Part shown: positions 37,140-47,814 of the stretch, piece after piece
Position numbering within the stretch: position 1 is the stretch's first letter
How the letters are laid out: the number at the start of each line of letters is the position of its first letter
DNA from: Candidatus Gastranaerophilales bacterium
GTDB lineage: Bacteria > Cyanobacteriota > Vampirovibrionia > Gastranaerophilales > Gastranaerophilaceae
DNA length: 64,000 nucleotides
Direction: 5' to 3'
Assembly: GCA_944325525.1 (NCBI GenBank)
Contig: CALVAK010000008.1
Location: 28,543-92,542, forward strand
Notes under the pieces: model-generated
Told to the model about the DNA's origin: nothing
What the model saw: only the letters and a program-made list of their open reading frames with translations
The model's database searches: none
Program-made: the position numbers and the translations under genes

Positions 37140-38918
37140 ATGATTACAACGACATCAATGAAAACGCATGGATGCGGTGAAATAACAAAAAATGAAACAG
37201 GTAAAACAGTAACAATAGCAGGATGGGTTTCTGCAGTTAGAGATCTTGGCGGAATTATCTTTGTTGAAGTAAGAGATCGTTCAGGGTTTTTCCAATTAGT
37301 ATCAGATCCTCAAAAAAATCCGGAAGTATATGATATTTTTCAGAAATTAAGAGATGAATATGTTATAAAAGCTACCGGTGTTGTTTCTATAAGACCGGAA
37401 GAAACATATAATGACAAGTTACCAACCGGAGAAATAGAAATTTATCCTTCTTCCATAGAAATTTTATCAACCGCACAGGTATTACCATTCCCGCTTAATT
37501 CGGATGATGTCAGTGAAGATATAAGATTAAAATACAGATATCTTGATTTAAGGCAGGACAAAGTATTAAACAATTTAAAACTAAGACATAAAATTGTAAC
37601 AACAATTAGAAATTATCTTAACAATCACAATTTTATGGAGGTTGAAACTCCAATATTAATAAAAACAACTCCAGAAGGAGCAAGAGATTATCTTGTACCG
37701 AGCAGAGTACAACCTGGTAAATTCTATGCCCTTCCCCAATCCCCGCAAATATTCAAACAATTGCTTATGGTCGGCGGGATTGAAAGATATTATCAAATTG
37801 CAAAATGTTTCCGTGATGAAGATTTAAGAGCTGACAGACAGCCCGAGTTTACTCAAGTTGATATGGAAATGTCTTTTGTTAATCAGCAGGATATTATGAA
37901 TACCGTTGAAGGTCTATTAAGAGAAGTATTTAAGCTGGTAGGATATAATACACCTGAAAAATTACCTGTAATAACATATAAAGAAGCAATGGATAAATAT
38001 GGTTCAGACAGACCTGATCTTCGTTTTGGACTTGAACTGTTTGATATCGGCGATATCATTATGGAGTCTAATTTTGAAATTATAAAGGATACATTAAAAG
38101 CAGGCGGTATTGTTAGAGCAATAAAAATTCCGGGAATTGCAAATTATTCAAGAAAAGAAATGGATGATTTAACAAAACTTGCAGTCTCATACGGAGCAAA
38201 AGCATTAGCTAATATTATGTATCTGGAAGACGGAAGTGCAAAATCACCTGTTCTTAAATTCTTAACCGAAGAACAAGCTGAAAGAATAAAGCAAAGAGGC
38301 AACGCAAAAGCCGGAGATGTTATTTTCTTTGTTGCAGATAAACCAAAAACAACATACGACGTAATGGGCAGATTCAGATTGTATTTTGGTGAAAGATTAG
38401 GATTAATAGACCCTGATGCTCATGCACTTTTATGGGTTGTTGATTTCCCGATGTTTGAATTTTCTGAAGAAGACAACAGATATGTTTCTGTTCATCATCC
38501 GTTCACTATGCCAAACCTTGAAGATATAAATAAAATGGAAACAGATCCTGCAAATTGCCGTTCTATTGCTTATGACATAGTATATAACGGTACTGAACTC
38601 GGCGGAGGAAGTGTAAGAATTCATTCTTCTGATATTCAACAAAGAGTATTCAAAGCTCTTGGCTTATCAGATGAAGAAATAAAAGAAAAATTCGGATTTA
38701 TGATTAATGCATTCAAATACGGAACTCCTCCTCACGCAGGGCTGGCATTAGGTCTTGACAGAGTTGTAGCAATGCTTGCAAAAACAAATTCTATAAGAGA
38801 TGTAATTGCATTTCCTAAAAATTCGGCTGCCAAATGTTTAATGACAGAAGCTCCGGCAATGGCAACCGAAGAACAGCTAAGAGAATTACATTTAAGACTT
38901 ACTACAAAAGTTAACTAA
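37140..38918 (+). CDS. aspS: aspartyl-tRNA synthetase, bacterial type
   Basis: AspS charges tRNA-Asp. The 592-aa protein from the ATG at 37140 (AGGAAAC just upstream) has the N-terminal anticodon-binding OB fold (GWVSAVRDLGGIIFVEVRDRSG), motif 1, motif 2 (FRDEDLRADRQPEFTQVDMEMSF), the bacterial GAD insertion domain (about residues 310-410) and motif 3 (GLALGLDRVVAML). A GTG at 37119 is in frame but less likely. dnaA follows after 21 bases, so the two are probably co-transcribed. Confidence 0.96.
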   Translation: MITTTSMKTHGCGEITKNETGKTVTIAGWVSAVRDLGGIIFVEVRDRSGFFQLVSDPQKNPEVYDIFQKLRDEYVIKATGVVSIRPEETYNDKLPTGEIEIYPSSIEILSTAQVLPFPLNSDDVSEDIRLKYRYLDLRQDKVLNNLKLRHKIVTTIRNYLNNHNFMEVETPILIKTTPEGARDYLVPSRVQPGKFYALPQSPQIFKQLLMVGGIERYYQIAKCFRDEDLRADRQPEFTQVDMEMSFVNQQDIMNTVEGLLREVFKLVGYNTPEKLPVITYKEAMDKYGSDRPDLRFGLELFDIGDIIMESNFEIIKDTLKAGGIVRAIKIPGIANYSRKEMDDLTKLAVSYGAKALANIMYLEDGSAKSPVLKFLTEEQAERIKQRGNAKAGDVIFFVADKPKTTYDVMGRFRLYFGERLGLIDPDAHALLWVVDFPMFEFSEEDNRYVSVHHPFTMPNLEDINKMETDPANCRSIAYDIVYNGTELGGGSVRIHSSDIQQRVFKALGLSDEEIKEKFGFMINAFKYGTPPHAGLALGLDRVVAMLAKTNSIRDVIAFPKNSAAKCLMTEAPAMATEEQLRELHLRLTTKVN

Positions 38919-38939
38919 AATATTATTTATATATAAGAA

Positions 38940-40352
38940 ATGGAAGACGTATTAATCAAAAAAATATGGGATGATGTCCTTAATATATTAAAGGATAATA
39001 TTGTGGCAACAACGTATGAAACATGGATATTGCCGCTTGTTCCGCATTCATTTGAAGATAATTGTTTTTGTGTTTTATCAGGACAGAACCTGGCGATACA
39101 AATAATACAAAAGCACCAAAAACAAATTAATAAAGCACTTTCTCAGGTTTGCGGAAAGGAAGTTAATTTTAAAGTTATATATGATGAAAATTTGCACAAA
39201 CAGATTGAGAAAGAAAAACAAAAAGCCAGAAAAGAAGAACAGAAAGAATTTATTAAAAATCTTGAAACCCGTATTACTTCATCAAAATATGACGGACTAA
39301 AGCAAATGTACTCATCTTGCAATTTAAATTTAAAGTATAAATTTGAGAATTTTGTTGTAGGAGCAAACAATAAATTTGCTTATGCCGTTGCAGTGGCAGT
39401 GGCAAAAGACCCCGGGGTACAGTATAATCCTTTGTTTATATATGGAGGTTCAGGTCTCGGAAAAACACATCTTTTGCAGGCTATAGGACATGATATTTTA
39501 TTTAATAAGCCTAAATTAAAAGTTAAATATGTAAAAGCGGAAGAATTTATTAACGACCTTGTAAATTCACTTGCAAAAGGAATGGATAAAACCGGCGACA
39601 AAAATAAAAAAATGAATGAATTCCGCTCTAAATACAGAAATGTTGATGTATTACTTGTTGACGATATACAGCTTATAGAGGGTAAAGCAAGAACGGAAGA
39701 AGAAATGTTTAATACATTTGAAAGCCTTCATAATTCAGGAAAACAAATTGTTTTTACCTCAGACCGTTCACCCGACAAATTTGAAAACACACCTGACAGA
39801 TTAAAGACAAGATTTCAAATGGGATTATTAGCAGATATTCAGGTTCCCGATATTGAAACAAGAATGGCGATATTAACAAAATTAGCAAATGATAACAATA
39901 TAAATATGCCCTCTGATGTAGTTGAGTTTTTATCTTCCGTTTATAATAAAAATATACGGGAATTAGAAGGTGCATTTAATACTGTTAGTGCATATACTTC
40001 TATAAACGAAATTCCTATTACCGTAGATACAGTAAAAAAAATTATAGGATACAGTGACAGACATAAAAATACAACAGTAGATGGAATTATTGATATTGTT
40101 GCAGGATATTATAATGTGTCTGTTGAAGATATTAAAAGTACTAATAGGGCCGCAAAAACTGCTTATGCAAGACAGATAGCAATATATCTGGCAAAAGAAA
40201 TGACAAATGAAAGTTTTCCTTTTATAGGAAATTGTTTTAACCGTAAACACACAACTATTATGTATTCTCATCAAAAGGTTAAATCAGATTTATTAACAGA
40301 TAAAAATCTAGCTGCAGACCTTAAGTTTATAGCTGACAAAATTAATGAGTAA
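38940..40352 (+). CDS. dnaA: chromosomal replication initiator DnaA
   Basis: DnaA binds and opens oriC. The 470-aa protein has domain I (IWDDVLNILKDNIVATTYETWILPL), a lysine-rich linker, the AAA+ domain with Walker A GGSGLGKTH, Walker B LLVDDIQLI, the arginine-finger region and sensor II (NIRELEGAFN), and the DNA-binding domain with RKHTTIMYSHQK. A short insertion (AKGMDKTGDKNKK) precedes the EFRSKYRNVD segment. dnaN is not adjacent and no cluster of DnaA boxes lies nearby, so this is not evidently the origin. It lies directly after aspS. Confidence 0.97.
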   Translation: MEDVLIKKIWDDVLNILKDNIVATTYETWILPLVPHSFEDNCFCVLSGQNLAIQIIQKHQKQINKALSQVCGKEVNFKVIYDENLHKQIEKEKQKARKEEQKEFIKNLETRITSSKYDGLKQMYSSCNLNLKYKFENFVVGANNKFAYAVAVAVAKDPGVQYNPLFIYGGSGLGKTHLLQAIGHDILFNKPKLKVKYVKAEEFINDLVNSLAKGMDKTGDKNKKMNEFRSKYRNVDVLLVDDIQLIEGKARTEEEMFNTFESLHNSGKQIVFTSDRSPDKFENTPDRLKTRFQMGLLADIQVPDIETRMAILTKLANDNNINMPSDVVEFLSSVYNKNIRELEGAFNTVSAYTSINEIPITVDTVKKIIGYSDRHKNTTVDGIIDIVAGYYNVSVEDIKSTNRAAKTAYARQIAIYLAKEMTNESFPFIGNCFNRKHTTIMYSHQKVKSDLLTDKNLAADLKFIADKINE

Positions 40353-40380
40353 AAAAGGACTTAAAAAAGTCCTTTTTTAT
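40351..40380. terminator. bidirectional rho-independent terminator
   Basis: A 12-bp stem (A-run plus GGACTT at 40351-40362, AAGTCC plus T-run at 40367-40378) with loop AAAA. It lies between the ends of dnaA (+) and accB (-) and overlaps both stop regions. Confidence 0.9.
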
Positions 40381-40841
40381 TCAACATACATTAAAACTTG
40401 ACCGAATTCAACGCTGTCACCGTTTTTAACACAAATTTCGGTAATTTTACCTGATACTTCAGCTTCAATTTCATTCATTAACTTCATTGCTTCAATAATA
40501 CATACAACCTGACCTATTGCTATATTATCACCAACCTTAACAAAAGGTTCATCATCAGGAGAAGGAGCAGAATAAAAAGTTCCGACCATTGGTGCTGTAA
40601 TTGGTTTTCCTTTAGGTTCAGCAGCTTGTTTTGGTTTTTCTGCCTGTTTCGTATTATTTGGCTGAGAAACAACCTGTGACGTAATAGTCGAAGGCAAAAC
40701 AACCTGAGAAGGAGGAACAATTTGCTGTTTTTCTCTTTTTAAAGACAAAGCTTGTTCTTCATCTTCCAGTGTTATTTCAGAAAGGTCATTTTCATAAACA
40801 ATATTAGCTAATTTTTCCAAATATTCAAGATCAAATTTCAT
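40377..40841 (-). CDS. accB: biotin carboxyl carrier protein of acetyl-CoA carboxylase
   Basis: AccB carries the biotin that is carboxylated for malonyl-CoA synthesis. The 154-aa protein has the N-terminal dimerisation segment, a Pro/Gln/Ala-rich linker (about residues 42-80) and a biotinyl domain with EAMK, where K120 is the biotin site. It lies 12 bases after efp on the same strand, a gene order common in Cyanobacteria and many other bacteria. Confidence 0.95.
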   Translation of the reverse strand: MKFDLEYLEKLANIVYENDLSEITLEDEEQALSLKREKQQIVPPSQVVLPSTITSQVVSQPNNTKQAEKPKQAAEPKGKPITAPMVGTFYSAPSPDDEPFVKVGDNIAIGQVVCIIEAMKLMNEIEAEVSGKITEICVKNGDSVEFGQVLMYVE

Positions 40842-40853
40842 ATAAAATTATTC

Positions 40854-41411
40854 CTAAACTCTGTCTAAATACTCATTTGTTCTGGTATCAACTCTTATAA
40901 TAGTACCGTTTGTAACGAAGAATGGCACGTTAACAACAGCACCGGTTTCCAATTTTGCAGGTTTTGTTCCGCCCTGAGCAGTATTTCCTTTTTCAGCAGG
41001 AGGAGTATCTATTACTTCAAGTTCAACAAAATTAGGTATATCAACACCAATAATGTTATTGCCGTGAAGCAAAATAGCAACATTCATATTTTCTTTCAAA
41101 TATTTAACACCGTCGCCAATTTTATCAGCAGCAACATTAATCTGCTCATATGTTTCAAGATCCATCATTACAAAATCATTACCTTCTTTGTAAAGATATT
41201 GCATATCTCTTTTATCAAGAGTTGCTTTAGCAACTTTTTCACCGGCACGAAATGTTTTTTCAACAACATTCCCTGTTTCTGCATTTTTTAGTTTTGTTCT
41301 TACAAATGCTGCACCCTTTCCCGGCTTAACGTGCATAAATTCTACAACATTCCATAGGCCGCCGTCTATTTCTAAAGTTAAGCCTGTTTTTAAATCATTT
41401 ACCGATATCAT
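40854..41411 (-). CDS. efp: translation elongation factor P
   Basis: EF-P rescues ribosomes stalled at polyproline. The 185-aa protein has the three beta-barrel domains of the family. The loop VKPGKGAAF carries K32, the residue that is modified in some bacteria. The end (TNGTIIRVDTRTNEYLDRV) matches the signature ending. AAAAGGAAA precedes the ATG. It is the first gene of the efp-accB operon. Confidence 0.96.
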   Translation of the reverse strand: MISVNDLKTGLTLEIDGGLWNVVEFMHVKPGKGAAFVRTKLKNAETGNVVEKTFRAGEKVAKATLDKRDMQYLYKEGNDFVMMDLETYEQINVAADKIGDGVKYLKENMNVAILLHGNNIIGVDIPNFVELEVIDTPPAEKGNTAQGGTKPAKLETGAVVNVPFFVTNGTIIRVDTRTNEYLDRV

Positions 41412-41773
41412 TAATTTTTCCTTTTCTAAGATGCAATAAACTTCTTTTTCAAATATACCATAAAAGTATAAATTTTCATAAATTATTAATTACAATTCGT
41501 TAAGAAGCCCATAATTAATCCGGTTTTTTTACTAAATTAAATCAATCTAAAGTTAAAAAAGAAGCAGTAATATAAAAGCAACTATATCCAGAGTCTGTCA
41601 TTTTGATTATTGAAACATTATCAAAGATTTGTCCGTTGGAGGCTTTTGCCGTTTTATAAAGCTTCCTGTTGAAATTAACAAAATAGAAAGTCCGAAAAAT
41701 TTTCTCTTTTAATTATAAGTGAAGCTTTTTGTCAGGATAAAACTCAACATTATAAAAAATTTTTGCCGGCAAT
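41412..41773. other. 362-base gene-free region
   Basis: No ORF longer than a few dozen codons is supported. It should contain the efp promoter reading leftward and the 3' end of the M14 peptidase transcript, though that gene ends at 41774 and reads away from efp's start. I see no tRNA, no clear terminator and no repeat. Confidence 0.5.
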
Positions 41774-42418
41774 TTAATATTCATAAGCAAGATAATCCAA
41801 AACACTCCTATTTACCAGCCATAGCTCTTCATTTGATTCATCTTCAGGCAGTTCTAAAGTTATTATAGGAATATTTCTTTCAACTCCAATGTAATTACCA
41901 AAACTTCCAGGGGTAGGATAACCTATATCCCCTTTAACAGGATATCCCGTCAGCTGAGATATTTTTTCAGCCAGCTGTTCTGCAGGTCCATCATAATTAA
42001 CAACTTTAAAAGGAGCATGGATTGACAGTGCAGCATCAATTTTATAATTTTCAAGAATTTCAATCATGAACCTTGTTTCAATTTCACTTGCAGGAGCAAT
42101 CCCACCAAAATATTCATGTCTGTTTGAGATACACCAGTTTTTTGTCGGAAAATTTCTATTTAAATCTATTCCGTTGGCATTTTGTCTTTGTCCTCTTGCT
42201 TTCCCGTCAGGATTAAGACATGGAACAAATAAAAGTTTATTTTTTATTCCGTTTAAGTCAAGCTTCAAATATTCATTAACAATATATTCACCCTGAGGCT
42301 CTTCCCCGTGGAAAACAGCAGTTATCAGAATTGTTTTATCAAAATTTATATTCTGGGTTTCAAAGAGAAAAATTGTATTATTTTTAAGTGTTTTGACAGC
42401 TTTAACAATCTTTATCAT
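41774..42418 (-). CDS. M14-family zinc carboxypeptidase, MpaA-like
   Basis: A 214-aa soluble protein with the M14 zinc ligands H37 and E40 (HGEE), H134 (SIHAP), substrate-binding NGIDLNRNFP (81-91) and the likely catalytic Glu E189 (TLELPE). The compact size and the missing signal peptide suggest a cytoplasmic amidase like MpaA, which trims murein tripeptide (gamma-D-Glu-Dap) during wall recycling. That substrate is inferred. Its start overlaps the stop of the YjbQ gene by one base. Confidence 0.85.
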   Translation of the reverse strand: MIKIVKAVKTLKNNTIFLFETQNINFDKTILITAVFHGEEPQGEYIVNEYLKLDLNGIKNKLLFVPCLNPDGKARGQRQNANGIDLNRNFPTKNWCISNRHEYFGGIAPASEIETRFMIEILENYKIDAALSIHAPFKVVNYDGPAEQLAEKISQLTGYPVKGDIGYPTPGSFGNYIGVERNIPIITLELPEDESNEELWLVNRSVLDYLAYEY

Positions 42419-42831
42419 TATTCACCCATAACTTTAATTAGTACTCTTTTTCTCCTCTGTCCGTCAAATTCAGCATAATAGACCTGCTGCCACGGACCAA
42501 AATCCAGTCTGCCGTCAGTCACAGGAATTATAACCTCGTGACCTATTAAAAGACTTTTTAAATGGCTGTCACCATTTGTTTCACCTGTATGATGATGATT
42601 ATAGTTAATATTAAAAGGAGCAAGTTCATCAAGCCATTTATCAATATCCGAAATCAATCCTGATTCTGCATCATTAACATAAACCCCCGCAGTTATATGC
42701 ATTGCACTTACCAATATCATTCCTTCTTTTATTCCACTTTCTTTAAGTGCATCTTCTACTTCTCCTGTTATATTTATATATTCTCTATGTTTTGTTGTGT
42801 TAAACCAGAGATATTTTGTATGAAATTTCAT
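42418..42831 (-). CDS. YjbQ/UPF0047-family protein
   Basis: A 137-aa protein of the UPF0047 family: [13 protein letters not shown], then [17 protein letters not shown] and [13 protein letters not shown]. The conserved His cluster is thought to bind metal; an E. coli member has weak thiamine-phosphate synthase activity, but the physiological role is unsettled. It is translationally coupled to the M14 peptidase gene and lies 11 bases after the DUF2339 gene. Confidence 0.9.
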   Translation of the reverse strand: MKFHTKYLWFNTTKHREYINITGEVEDALKESGIKEGMILVSAMHITAGVYVNDAESGLISDIDKWLDELAPFNINYNHHHTGETNGDSHLKSLLIGHEVIIPVTDGRLDFGPWQQVYYAEFDGQRRKRVLIKVMGE

Positions 42832-42842
42832 TCTTTTTTCTC

Positions 42843-44972
42843 CTAACTTTTATTTTTATTATAGAAATAAGACGTAAACATTAATATTACACCTGCCGAT
42901 ATAAATATTATAAGCCTATAAATCATATCAATTTCTGCCAGGTCAACAAAAACTATTTTACAAATTGCAAGAAGACTTATAAATATGCCGGTATTTTTCA
43001 AATAACATTGTTTGTTTAATATACCAGAGAAAGTAACTATTCCTGCATATAAAAGCCATATTACGGAAGTAAGGCATTTTATATCTGACAAATCAAATCT
43101 GCATATAAAGTCTGTTACTTCAAAATTTAATAATAAAAAGCCTAACAATAATGCTAAATATTTAAAAAATACCGATTTGCACCATTTCGAAAAAGCAACT
43201 GCGGATATTATTGCTGCAGTATATGCGATAAATCTTATATTCGCTACCGGAATAAAACTCTCAACAGGAATATACTCTATTCCAAATATCAATAATAAAA
43301 TAAAAGATGTTATACCAATTAAACCGCTGAATATTTTGAATAATATATTATTATTCATCTGTGATATTTTATACATTTGCGTTGAATATTTAAATCCGAT
43401 TGTTGAATAAAGCATCATCTTTATAAAGTTTTCATCTGTATTGTAATCAAGAATTTTTGCAGTAAAGAAATTATTTATTTCAAAAATAATATAAAGATAA
43501 ATCAGTGAAATATATATAAGCCTTAAATTTTCAGATAATTTTTTAACCAGTTCATTCTGGTTATTTCTTATTAATAAGTATGTAAAATATGCAGATAAAA
43601 CAGGATATACAAAAGCAGTAAACCTTGTATTAAATAGTGGGTTATAGATTTTTTGCAATATTACACCGTCAATAAAGAAAATATTTACAGCAGCAGCACT
43701 TAAGAATAATAATATAAAACTGCACAAATAATTCTGTTTATACTTATAAAGCACATAACCTAGAGTAAATGCTTCAACAGACCACAAAATTATCCTTGAA
43801 ATTCCTTCTGTCATAAAATATCCTGAAAGGAGTGCGGCAATAAGCATTAAATGAACATAAGGTCTATATTCATTTGTTTTTTTCCTAACAAAATAAAATA
43901 TAAACCAGCCGTATATTAATCCGGAAGAAAGCAATAATATTCCTATGTTTAATCTGTCATTACTGTAAATAAGAATTGTAAATATTGCAAATACAATAAA
44001 GTTAACCCAGTTGAGAATCATATTTTCTTTTGCAGATTCAGAACGTTTCTTTTTTTGTATAAAATCGTAAACAAGATAAATAAGCCATAAAGTAACGGGG
44101 AAAAGTATATTTATAGAAAGCCCTTCGAAAGCAAATAAAGAAAGAGTCTGCCTGTAAATAATACATAGAAATGCAGCAATAAGATTAATAACATTAATTA
44201 TTGATTTCTCAGGATTTTTATAAGTATATAATACCGATAAGAGGTTCAAGAAAATTATATAAGCAAAAGTCAAACTATCATTAGAAGCAAGACCAGCGAA
44301 GAAAATGTTTAAGTAGCCGCCGGTTAAAGCAACCATAATCATTGAAACGGTTTTTTGTTTATCTGCAATATAATATGCGGCAACAAGAGTTAATGTCGCC
44401 AACAATATACAAACAGCCGGAGAAAAAGTCTTAAATAATGCAGTAGACAAATACACAGTGGTAAATAAAACCGCAAATCCGCACCCGGTAAAAATTTCTG
44501 AATAGCGTTTCAAATTCTCACGTTTCATTGAAAGTCCGCCTAAAATCATTGTAATACCGAGAATAAAACCAATTATAGTTTTCATAATCGGGGTATAAAA
44601 TATAAACGGCGAAATTAATTTTATAAATACAGCACAGCCAGAAATTACAGCAATTGCACCTATTATACCGAATATATTACCCAGAAACATGTTTTCAAGA
44701 CTGAATTTTTCTTTTATTTTTTTACTTTCGGTTTTTCCAATGGCTGTTTCAAAGTGTATTTGAGCAATATCAGACTCAGGATTTATTTCTACTTTTTGTG
44801 GAATTTCATCTTCTTTATTAATTGTTAATTCGCAGGGAATCTGTTTAGTTTCCTGCATTTGTTTTTTAATATCAACAAGAATTTTTTCGCAATTAACAAT
44901 CTTATTGTGTAAAAACATGCACCATATAACAATTAATATTAGTAAAAATAAATCCATAATAAATAAATCCAT
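42843..44972 (-). CDS. DUF2339-family polytopic membrane protein
   Basis: A 709-aa protein with one N-terminal helix, a short cytoplasmic coil (about residues 30-90), then some 20 or more hydrophobic helices starting [23 protein letters not shown]. This is the layout of DUF2339 membrane proteins, whose function is unknown. ATGs at 44972 and 44957 are both possible; neither has a good ribosome site. It heads a group of three closely spaced genes with yjbQ and the M14 peptidase. Confidence 0.8.
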   Translation of the reverse strand: MDLFIMDLFLLILIVIWCMFLHNKIVNCEKILVDIKKQMQETKQIPCELTINKEDEIPQKVEINPESDIAQIHFETAIGKTESKKIKEKFSLENMFLGNIFGIIGAIAVISGCAVFIKLISPFIFYTPIMKTIIGFILGITMILGGLSMKRENLKRYSEIFTGCGFAVLFTTVYLSTALFKTFSPAVCILLATLTLVAAYYIADKQKTVSMIMVALTGGYLNIFFAGLASNDSLTFAYIIFLNLLSVLYTYKNPEKSIINVINLIAAFLCIIYRQTLSLFAFEGLSINILFPVTLWLIYLVYDFIQKKKRSESAKENMILNWVNFIVFAIFTILIYSNDRLNIGILLLSSGLIYGWFIFYFVRKKTNEYRPYVHLMLIAALLSGYFMTEGISRIILWSVEAFTLGYVLYKYKQNYLCSFILLFLSAAAVNIFFIDGVILQKIYNPLFNTRFTAFVYPVLSAYFTYLLIRNNQNELVKKLSENLRLIYISLIYLYIIFEINNFFTAKILDYNTDENFIKMMLYSTIGFKYSTQMYKISQMNNNILFKIFSGLIGITSFILLLIFGIEYIPVESFIPVANIRFIAYTAAIISAVAFSKWCKSVFFKYLALLLGFLLLNFEVTDFICRFDLSDIKCLTSVIWLLYAGIVTFSGILNKQCYLKNTGIFISLLAICKIVFVDLAEIDMIYRLIIFISAGVILMFTSYFYNKNKS

Positions 44973-45013
44973 AAAAAGTCTTTTATTATTATCAAATCCG
45001 GCAAAGTTAGTTT

Positions 45014-46489
45014 TTAGTTACAAATATATTCAATCAAACTTCTTACACCTATACCGGTAGCATTTTTAATACCTTCCGCATTTGGTTTATCAAGAAAAGC
45101 AGTACCTGCTATATCAAGATGAATCCAGGGTGTATTTTTAACAAACTTAGATAAGAATATACCGGCAGTACTTGAACCGCCCATTCTGCCGCCTGTATTT
45201 TTTGTATCTGCAATATCGCTTTTTAGTGATTCGCCATATTCTTCATACATAGGAAGCTGCCAGAATCTTTCCCCGGCTTTATATGCAGTTGTTATAAAAT
45301 CGGATATCTTTTTGTTATTATTACCCATTATTCCGCTTGCAACAGTTCCCAAAGCGACCATGCAGGCACCTGTAAGAGTTGCTATATCGATTATTACATT
45401 AACACCTATTTCTTCCGCATAAACCAAAGCATCTGCAAGAGTAACCCTTCCTTCTGCATCAGTGTTATCGATTTCAATACTTGTACCGTTTTTAGCAATT
45501 ATAACATCACCGGGTTTATAACTGCTGCCTGAAGGCATGTTTTCACAAGCAGCTATAATGCCATGAACCTCAACGTCAGGTTTAATTTCAGAAATCGCAC
45601 GCATTACTGATATAACAGCAGCAGCACCTGACATATCATCACGCATTGTCAGCATTGATGATGGCGGTTTTATGTCTAATCCGCCGGAATCAAAAGTTAT
45701 ACCTTTTCCTATAATTGCGATTTTTCTTTTCGGCTTTTCAGGTTTATACGACATATGTATAAATTTTGGTTCATGAACACTTCCCTGTCCGACTGCAAGA
45801 AAAGCATTCATTCCCATTTCTTTTACCTGTTTTTTATTGTATACTTTTGTTTCTGTTCCTGAATTTTTGCAAGCATATTCTGCAAGTGTTTCCGGATATA
45901 AATATTGAGATGACTCGTTAATCAAATCTCTTGCACGATTAACAGCTTCTCCGACTATCAACCCTCTTGCTACACCTAACTTTGCTTTATTGTACTTTTC
46001 TTTGTCAATTTCTGCGATAATAAATTCCTTAATAGAATTTTCTTTTTTCTTTGATTTATATTTATCAAAACTATATATACCGCTCAAAACACCTTCCGTA
46101 ATCATTTGAGCACAACCTTTGGGACAAAGCCCGGCAATACCGGCACCGTGAAGAATAGAAACAACTTTTTTAACATTACCGGAAAGCATAGCTGTTTTTA
46201 TTATTTTTGAAGAAAGATTTCTTATTTTTACATAATCAAAATCTTCCTGTTTTCCAAGTCCTGCAACAAAAATTTTAACACCGGATTTTACAACCGGCAG
46301 TTGATATATTTCACCGTATTTTCCCGAAAAATGTTCTTTTTTTATAACATATTCCGATATTAAATTATCATATTCTTTATCTATAATTCCCGTAACCCCT
46401 TTTGGATTTTTCACTCCTTCAAACAGATTAACAACAATAACGTCTGCAGGAATATCAAGTATAGACTTGTTTTTAACTTCTACTTTCAT
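45014..46489 (-). CDS. pepA: cytosol (leucyl) aminopeptidase, M17 family
   Basis: A 491-aa enzyme that removes N-terminal residues from peptides, usually as a hexamer with two metal ions. The catalytic domain has GKGITFDSGGLDIKP, MRDDMSGAAAV and the signature NTDAEGRVTLADAL. The N-terminal macro-like domain is shorter and divergent, as usual. AGGAG precedes the ATG at 46489. Confidence 0.95.
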   Translation of the reverse strand: MKVEVKNKSILDIPADVIVVNLFEGVKNPKGVTGIIDKEYDNLISEYVIKKEHFSGKYGEIYQLPVVKSGVKIFVAGLGKQEDFDYVKIRNLSSKIIKTAMLSGNVKKVVSILHGAGIAGLCPKGCAQMITEGVLSGIYSFDKYKSKKKENSIKEFIIAEIDKEKYNKAKLGVARGLIVGEAVNRARDLINESSQYLYPETLAEYACKNSGTETKVYNKKQVKEMGMNAFLAVGQGSVHEPKFIHMSYKPEKPKRKIAIIGKGITFDSGGLDIKPPSSMLTMRDDMSGAAAVISVMRAISEIKPDVEVHGIIAACENMPSGSSYKPGDVIIAKNGTSIEIDNTDAEGRVTLADALVYAEEIGVNVIIDIATLTGACMVALGTVASGIMGNNNKKISDFITTAYKAGERFWQLPMYEEYGESLKSDIADTKNTGGRMGGSSTAGIFLSKFVKNTPWIHLDIAGTAFLDKPNAEGIKNATGIGVRSLIEYICN

Positions 46490-46500
46490 AAAAATATCTC

Positions 46501-47814
46501 CTATTCATTATAATTATCATTAAATTTCTTTATCCATCCGAACATAACCGATAATTCATATGGTTTCGGAAGATACAAATCAGCACCAGCATTTAAAACC
46601 ATTTCTTTATCATGCAAAGTTGTTGTAAATATTATATTGGCGTTCAAATCAGGCATTTCATATTTTAATTTTCTGCATATTTCAAGCCCTTTAAGAGTCT
46701 GAGAATTTCCTGCATCCAATATTATTACAGCGGGATTATAATCCTGTATAGCCATATATAAATCACCAAATTCATTTACCACTTTAACATTATATCCTTG
46801 CATTAAAGCTGTAGCTTCAAGCAATATAGAAAGTGCTTCATCCGGTTCCACTATAAGAATATTTTTATTCTCTTTTTTCTCTTCAACCGCATTTTCACCG
46901 CTTATTTTAGGTCGCTCCATTACATAAGAAGAACCTTCTTTATATTTTGCAAGCTTATGTGTTGACATTAATGAATTCATTACCTGTTTTACATCTGAAT
47001 ACTTTTTATACTGATTCGATATTATACCTATATTCGTTGATACCAGATTAACTTTATCTCCTGCTTCATCATCTCCTCTTAAGAAAATATATCCCCTTTG
47101 AGCATCTGCTTCTGAATAAAATTTAGAAATTACAGTATTAAATGCATAAATCAAATAATTTGCAATCTTTTCGGATTTTTCAACAGAAGTAATAACAATA
47201 AAATCATTATCAGAAAATTGACCTAAATAATCAGTATTATCAATAGAAGATTTTATAATAGCTGAATATGTCTGCAATAATTTATCAGCTGCAAGTTCAC
47301 CGTATATTTCTTTATAAAATTCAAGATTATCAATGTCTATAAGCAGCATTGCCCATTTATTATTTTCATTTATTGCTCTTTTTATCATTTTTAATGTTAT
47401 CTTAGAATTGAATAAAAGAGTTTTTTCAGAAAAACAATTTTCAAAATTCCTTCTTAAATGGGCAGATATTCTTGCCTTAAATTCTTCCTGATTTATTGGT
47501 TCGCTTAAAAAATCATCAGCCCCCGAATCAAGATAATCTATTTTATCCTGTATATGATTAGATTTTGAAAGGATAACAACCGCCGGTCTTGTATTATAAG
47601 TCAGAACCCTTATTTGTTCTATTGTTTTCTTCATATCAAGTTTGATACTGTCTGAGATTAAAATCAAATCCGGTTCAAAAGAATTCATAATGTTTAATGC
47701 AGCAGAAAAATCATTTGCAACAAAAACAGTAATTTCACTATTTTCAAGTATTTTTTTATACTTGACAGACTGTTCTTTTCTAATATCAATTAATAAAACA
47801 ACTTTTACTAACAT
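46501..47814 (-). CDS. REC - degenerate GGDEF - REC regulatory protein
   Basis: A 437-aa protein with three parts. An N-terminal receiver (1-120) has lost key residues: the phosphoacceptor position in LILISDS is Ser54 and the usual Lys is Glu105. A GGDEF-like domain (about 140-310) has SDNDF at 201-205 in place of GGDEF, so cyclase activity is unlikely. A C-terminal receiver (about 322-437) keeps Asp in VIILDAG and Lys in LPKPYE but has EP for the acidic pair. The start overlaps the end of the upstream histidine kinase by 7 bases. It may act as a protein-binding or c-di-GMP/GTP-sensing output. Confidence 0.82.
   Translation of the reverse strand: MLVKVVLLIDIRKEQSVKYKKILENSEITVFVANDFSAALNIMNSFEPDLILISDSIKLDMKKTIEQIRVLTYNTRPAVVILSKSNHIQDKIDYLDSGADDFLSEPINQEEFKARISAHLRRNFENCFSEKTLLFNSKITLKMIKRAINENNKWAMLLIDIDNLEFYKEIYGELAADKLLQTYSAIIKSSIDNTDYLGQFSDNDFIVITSVEKSEKIANYLIYAFNTVISKFYSEADAQRGYIFLRGDDEAGDKVNLVSTNIGIISNQYKKYSDVKQVMNSLMSTHKLAKYKEGSSYVMERPKISGENAVEEKKENKNILIVEPDEALSILLEATALMQGYNVKVVNEFGDLYMAIQDYNPAVIILDAGNSQTLKGLEICRKLKYEMPDLNANIIFTTTLHDKEMVLNAGADLYLPKPYELSVMFGWIKKFNDNYNE

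Noticed and set aside
38919..40380. Replication origin next to dnaA
   Set aside because: The 21-base gap upstream is too short and I saw no cluster of TTATNCACA boxes; the only perfect box I noticed is a single TTATCCACA inside lepA (57979-57987).
46501..47814. Active diguanylate cyclase
   Set aside because: The signature is SDNDF instead of GGDEF, so cyclase activity is not supported.
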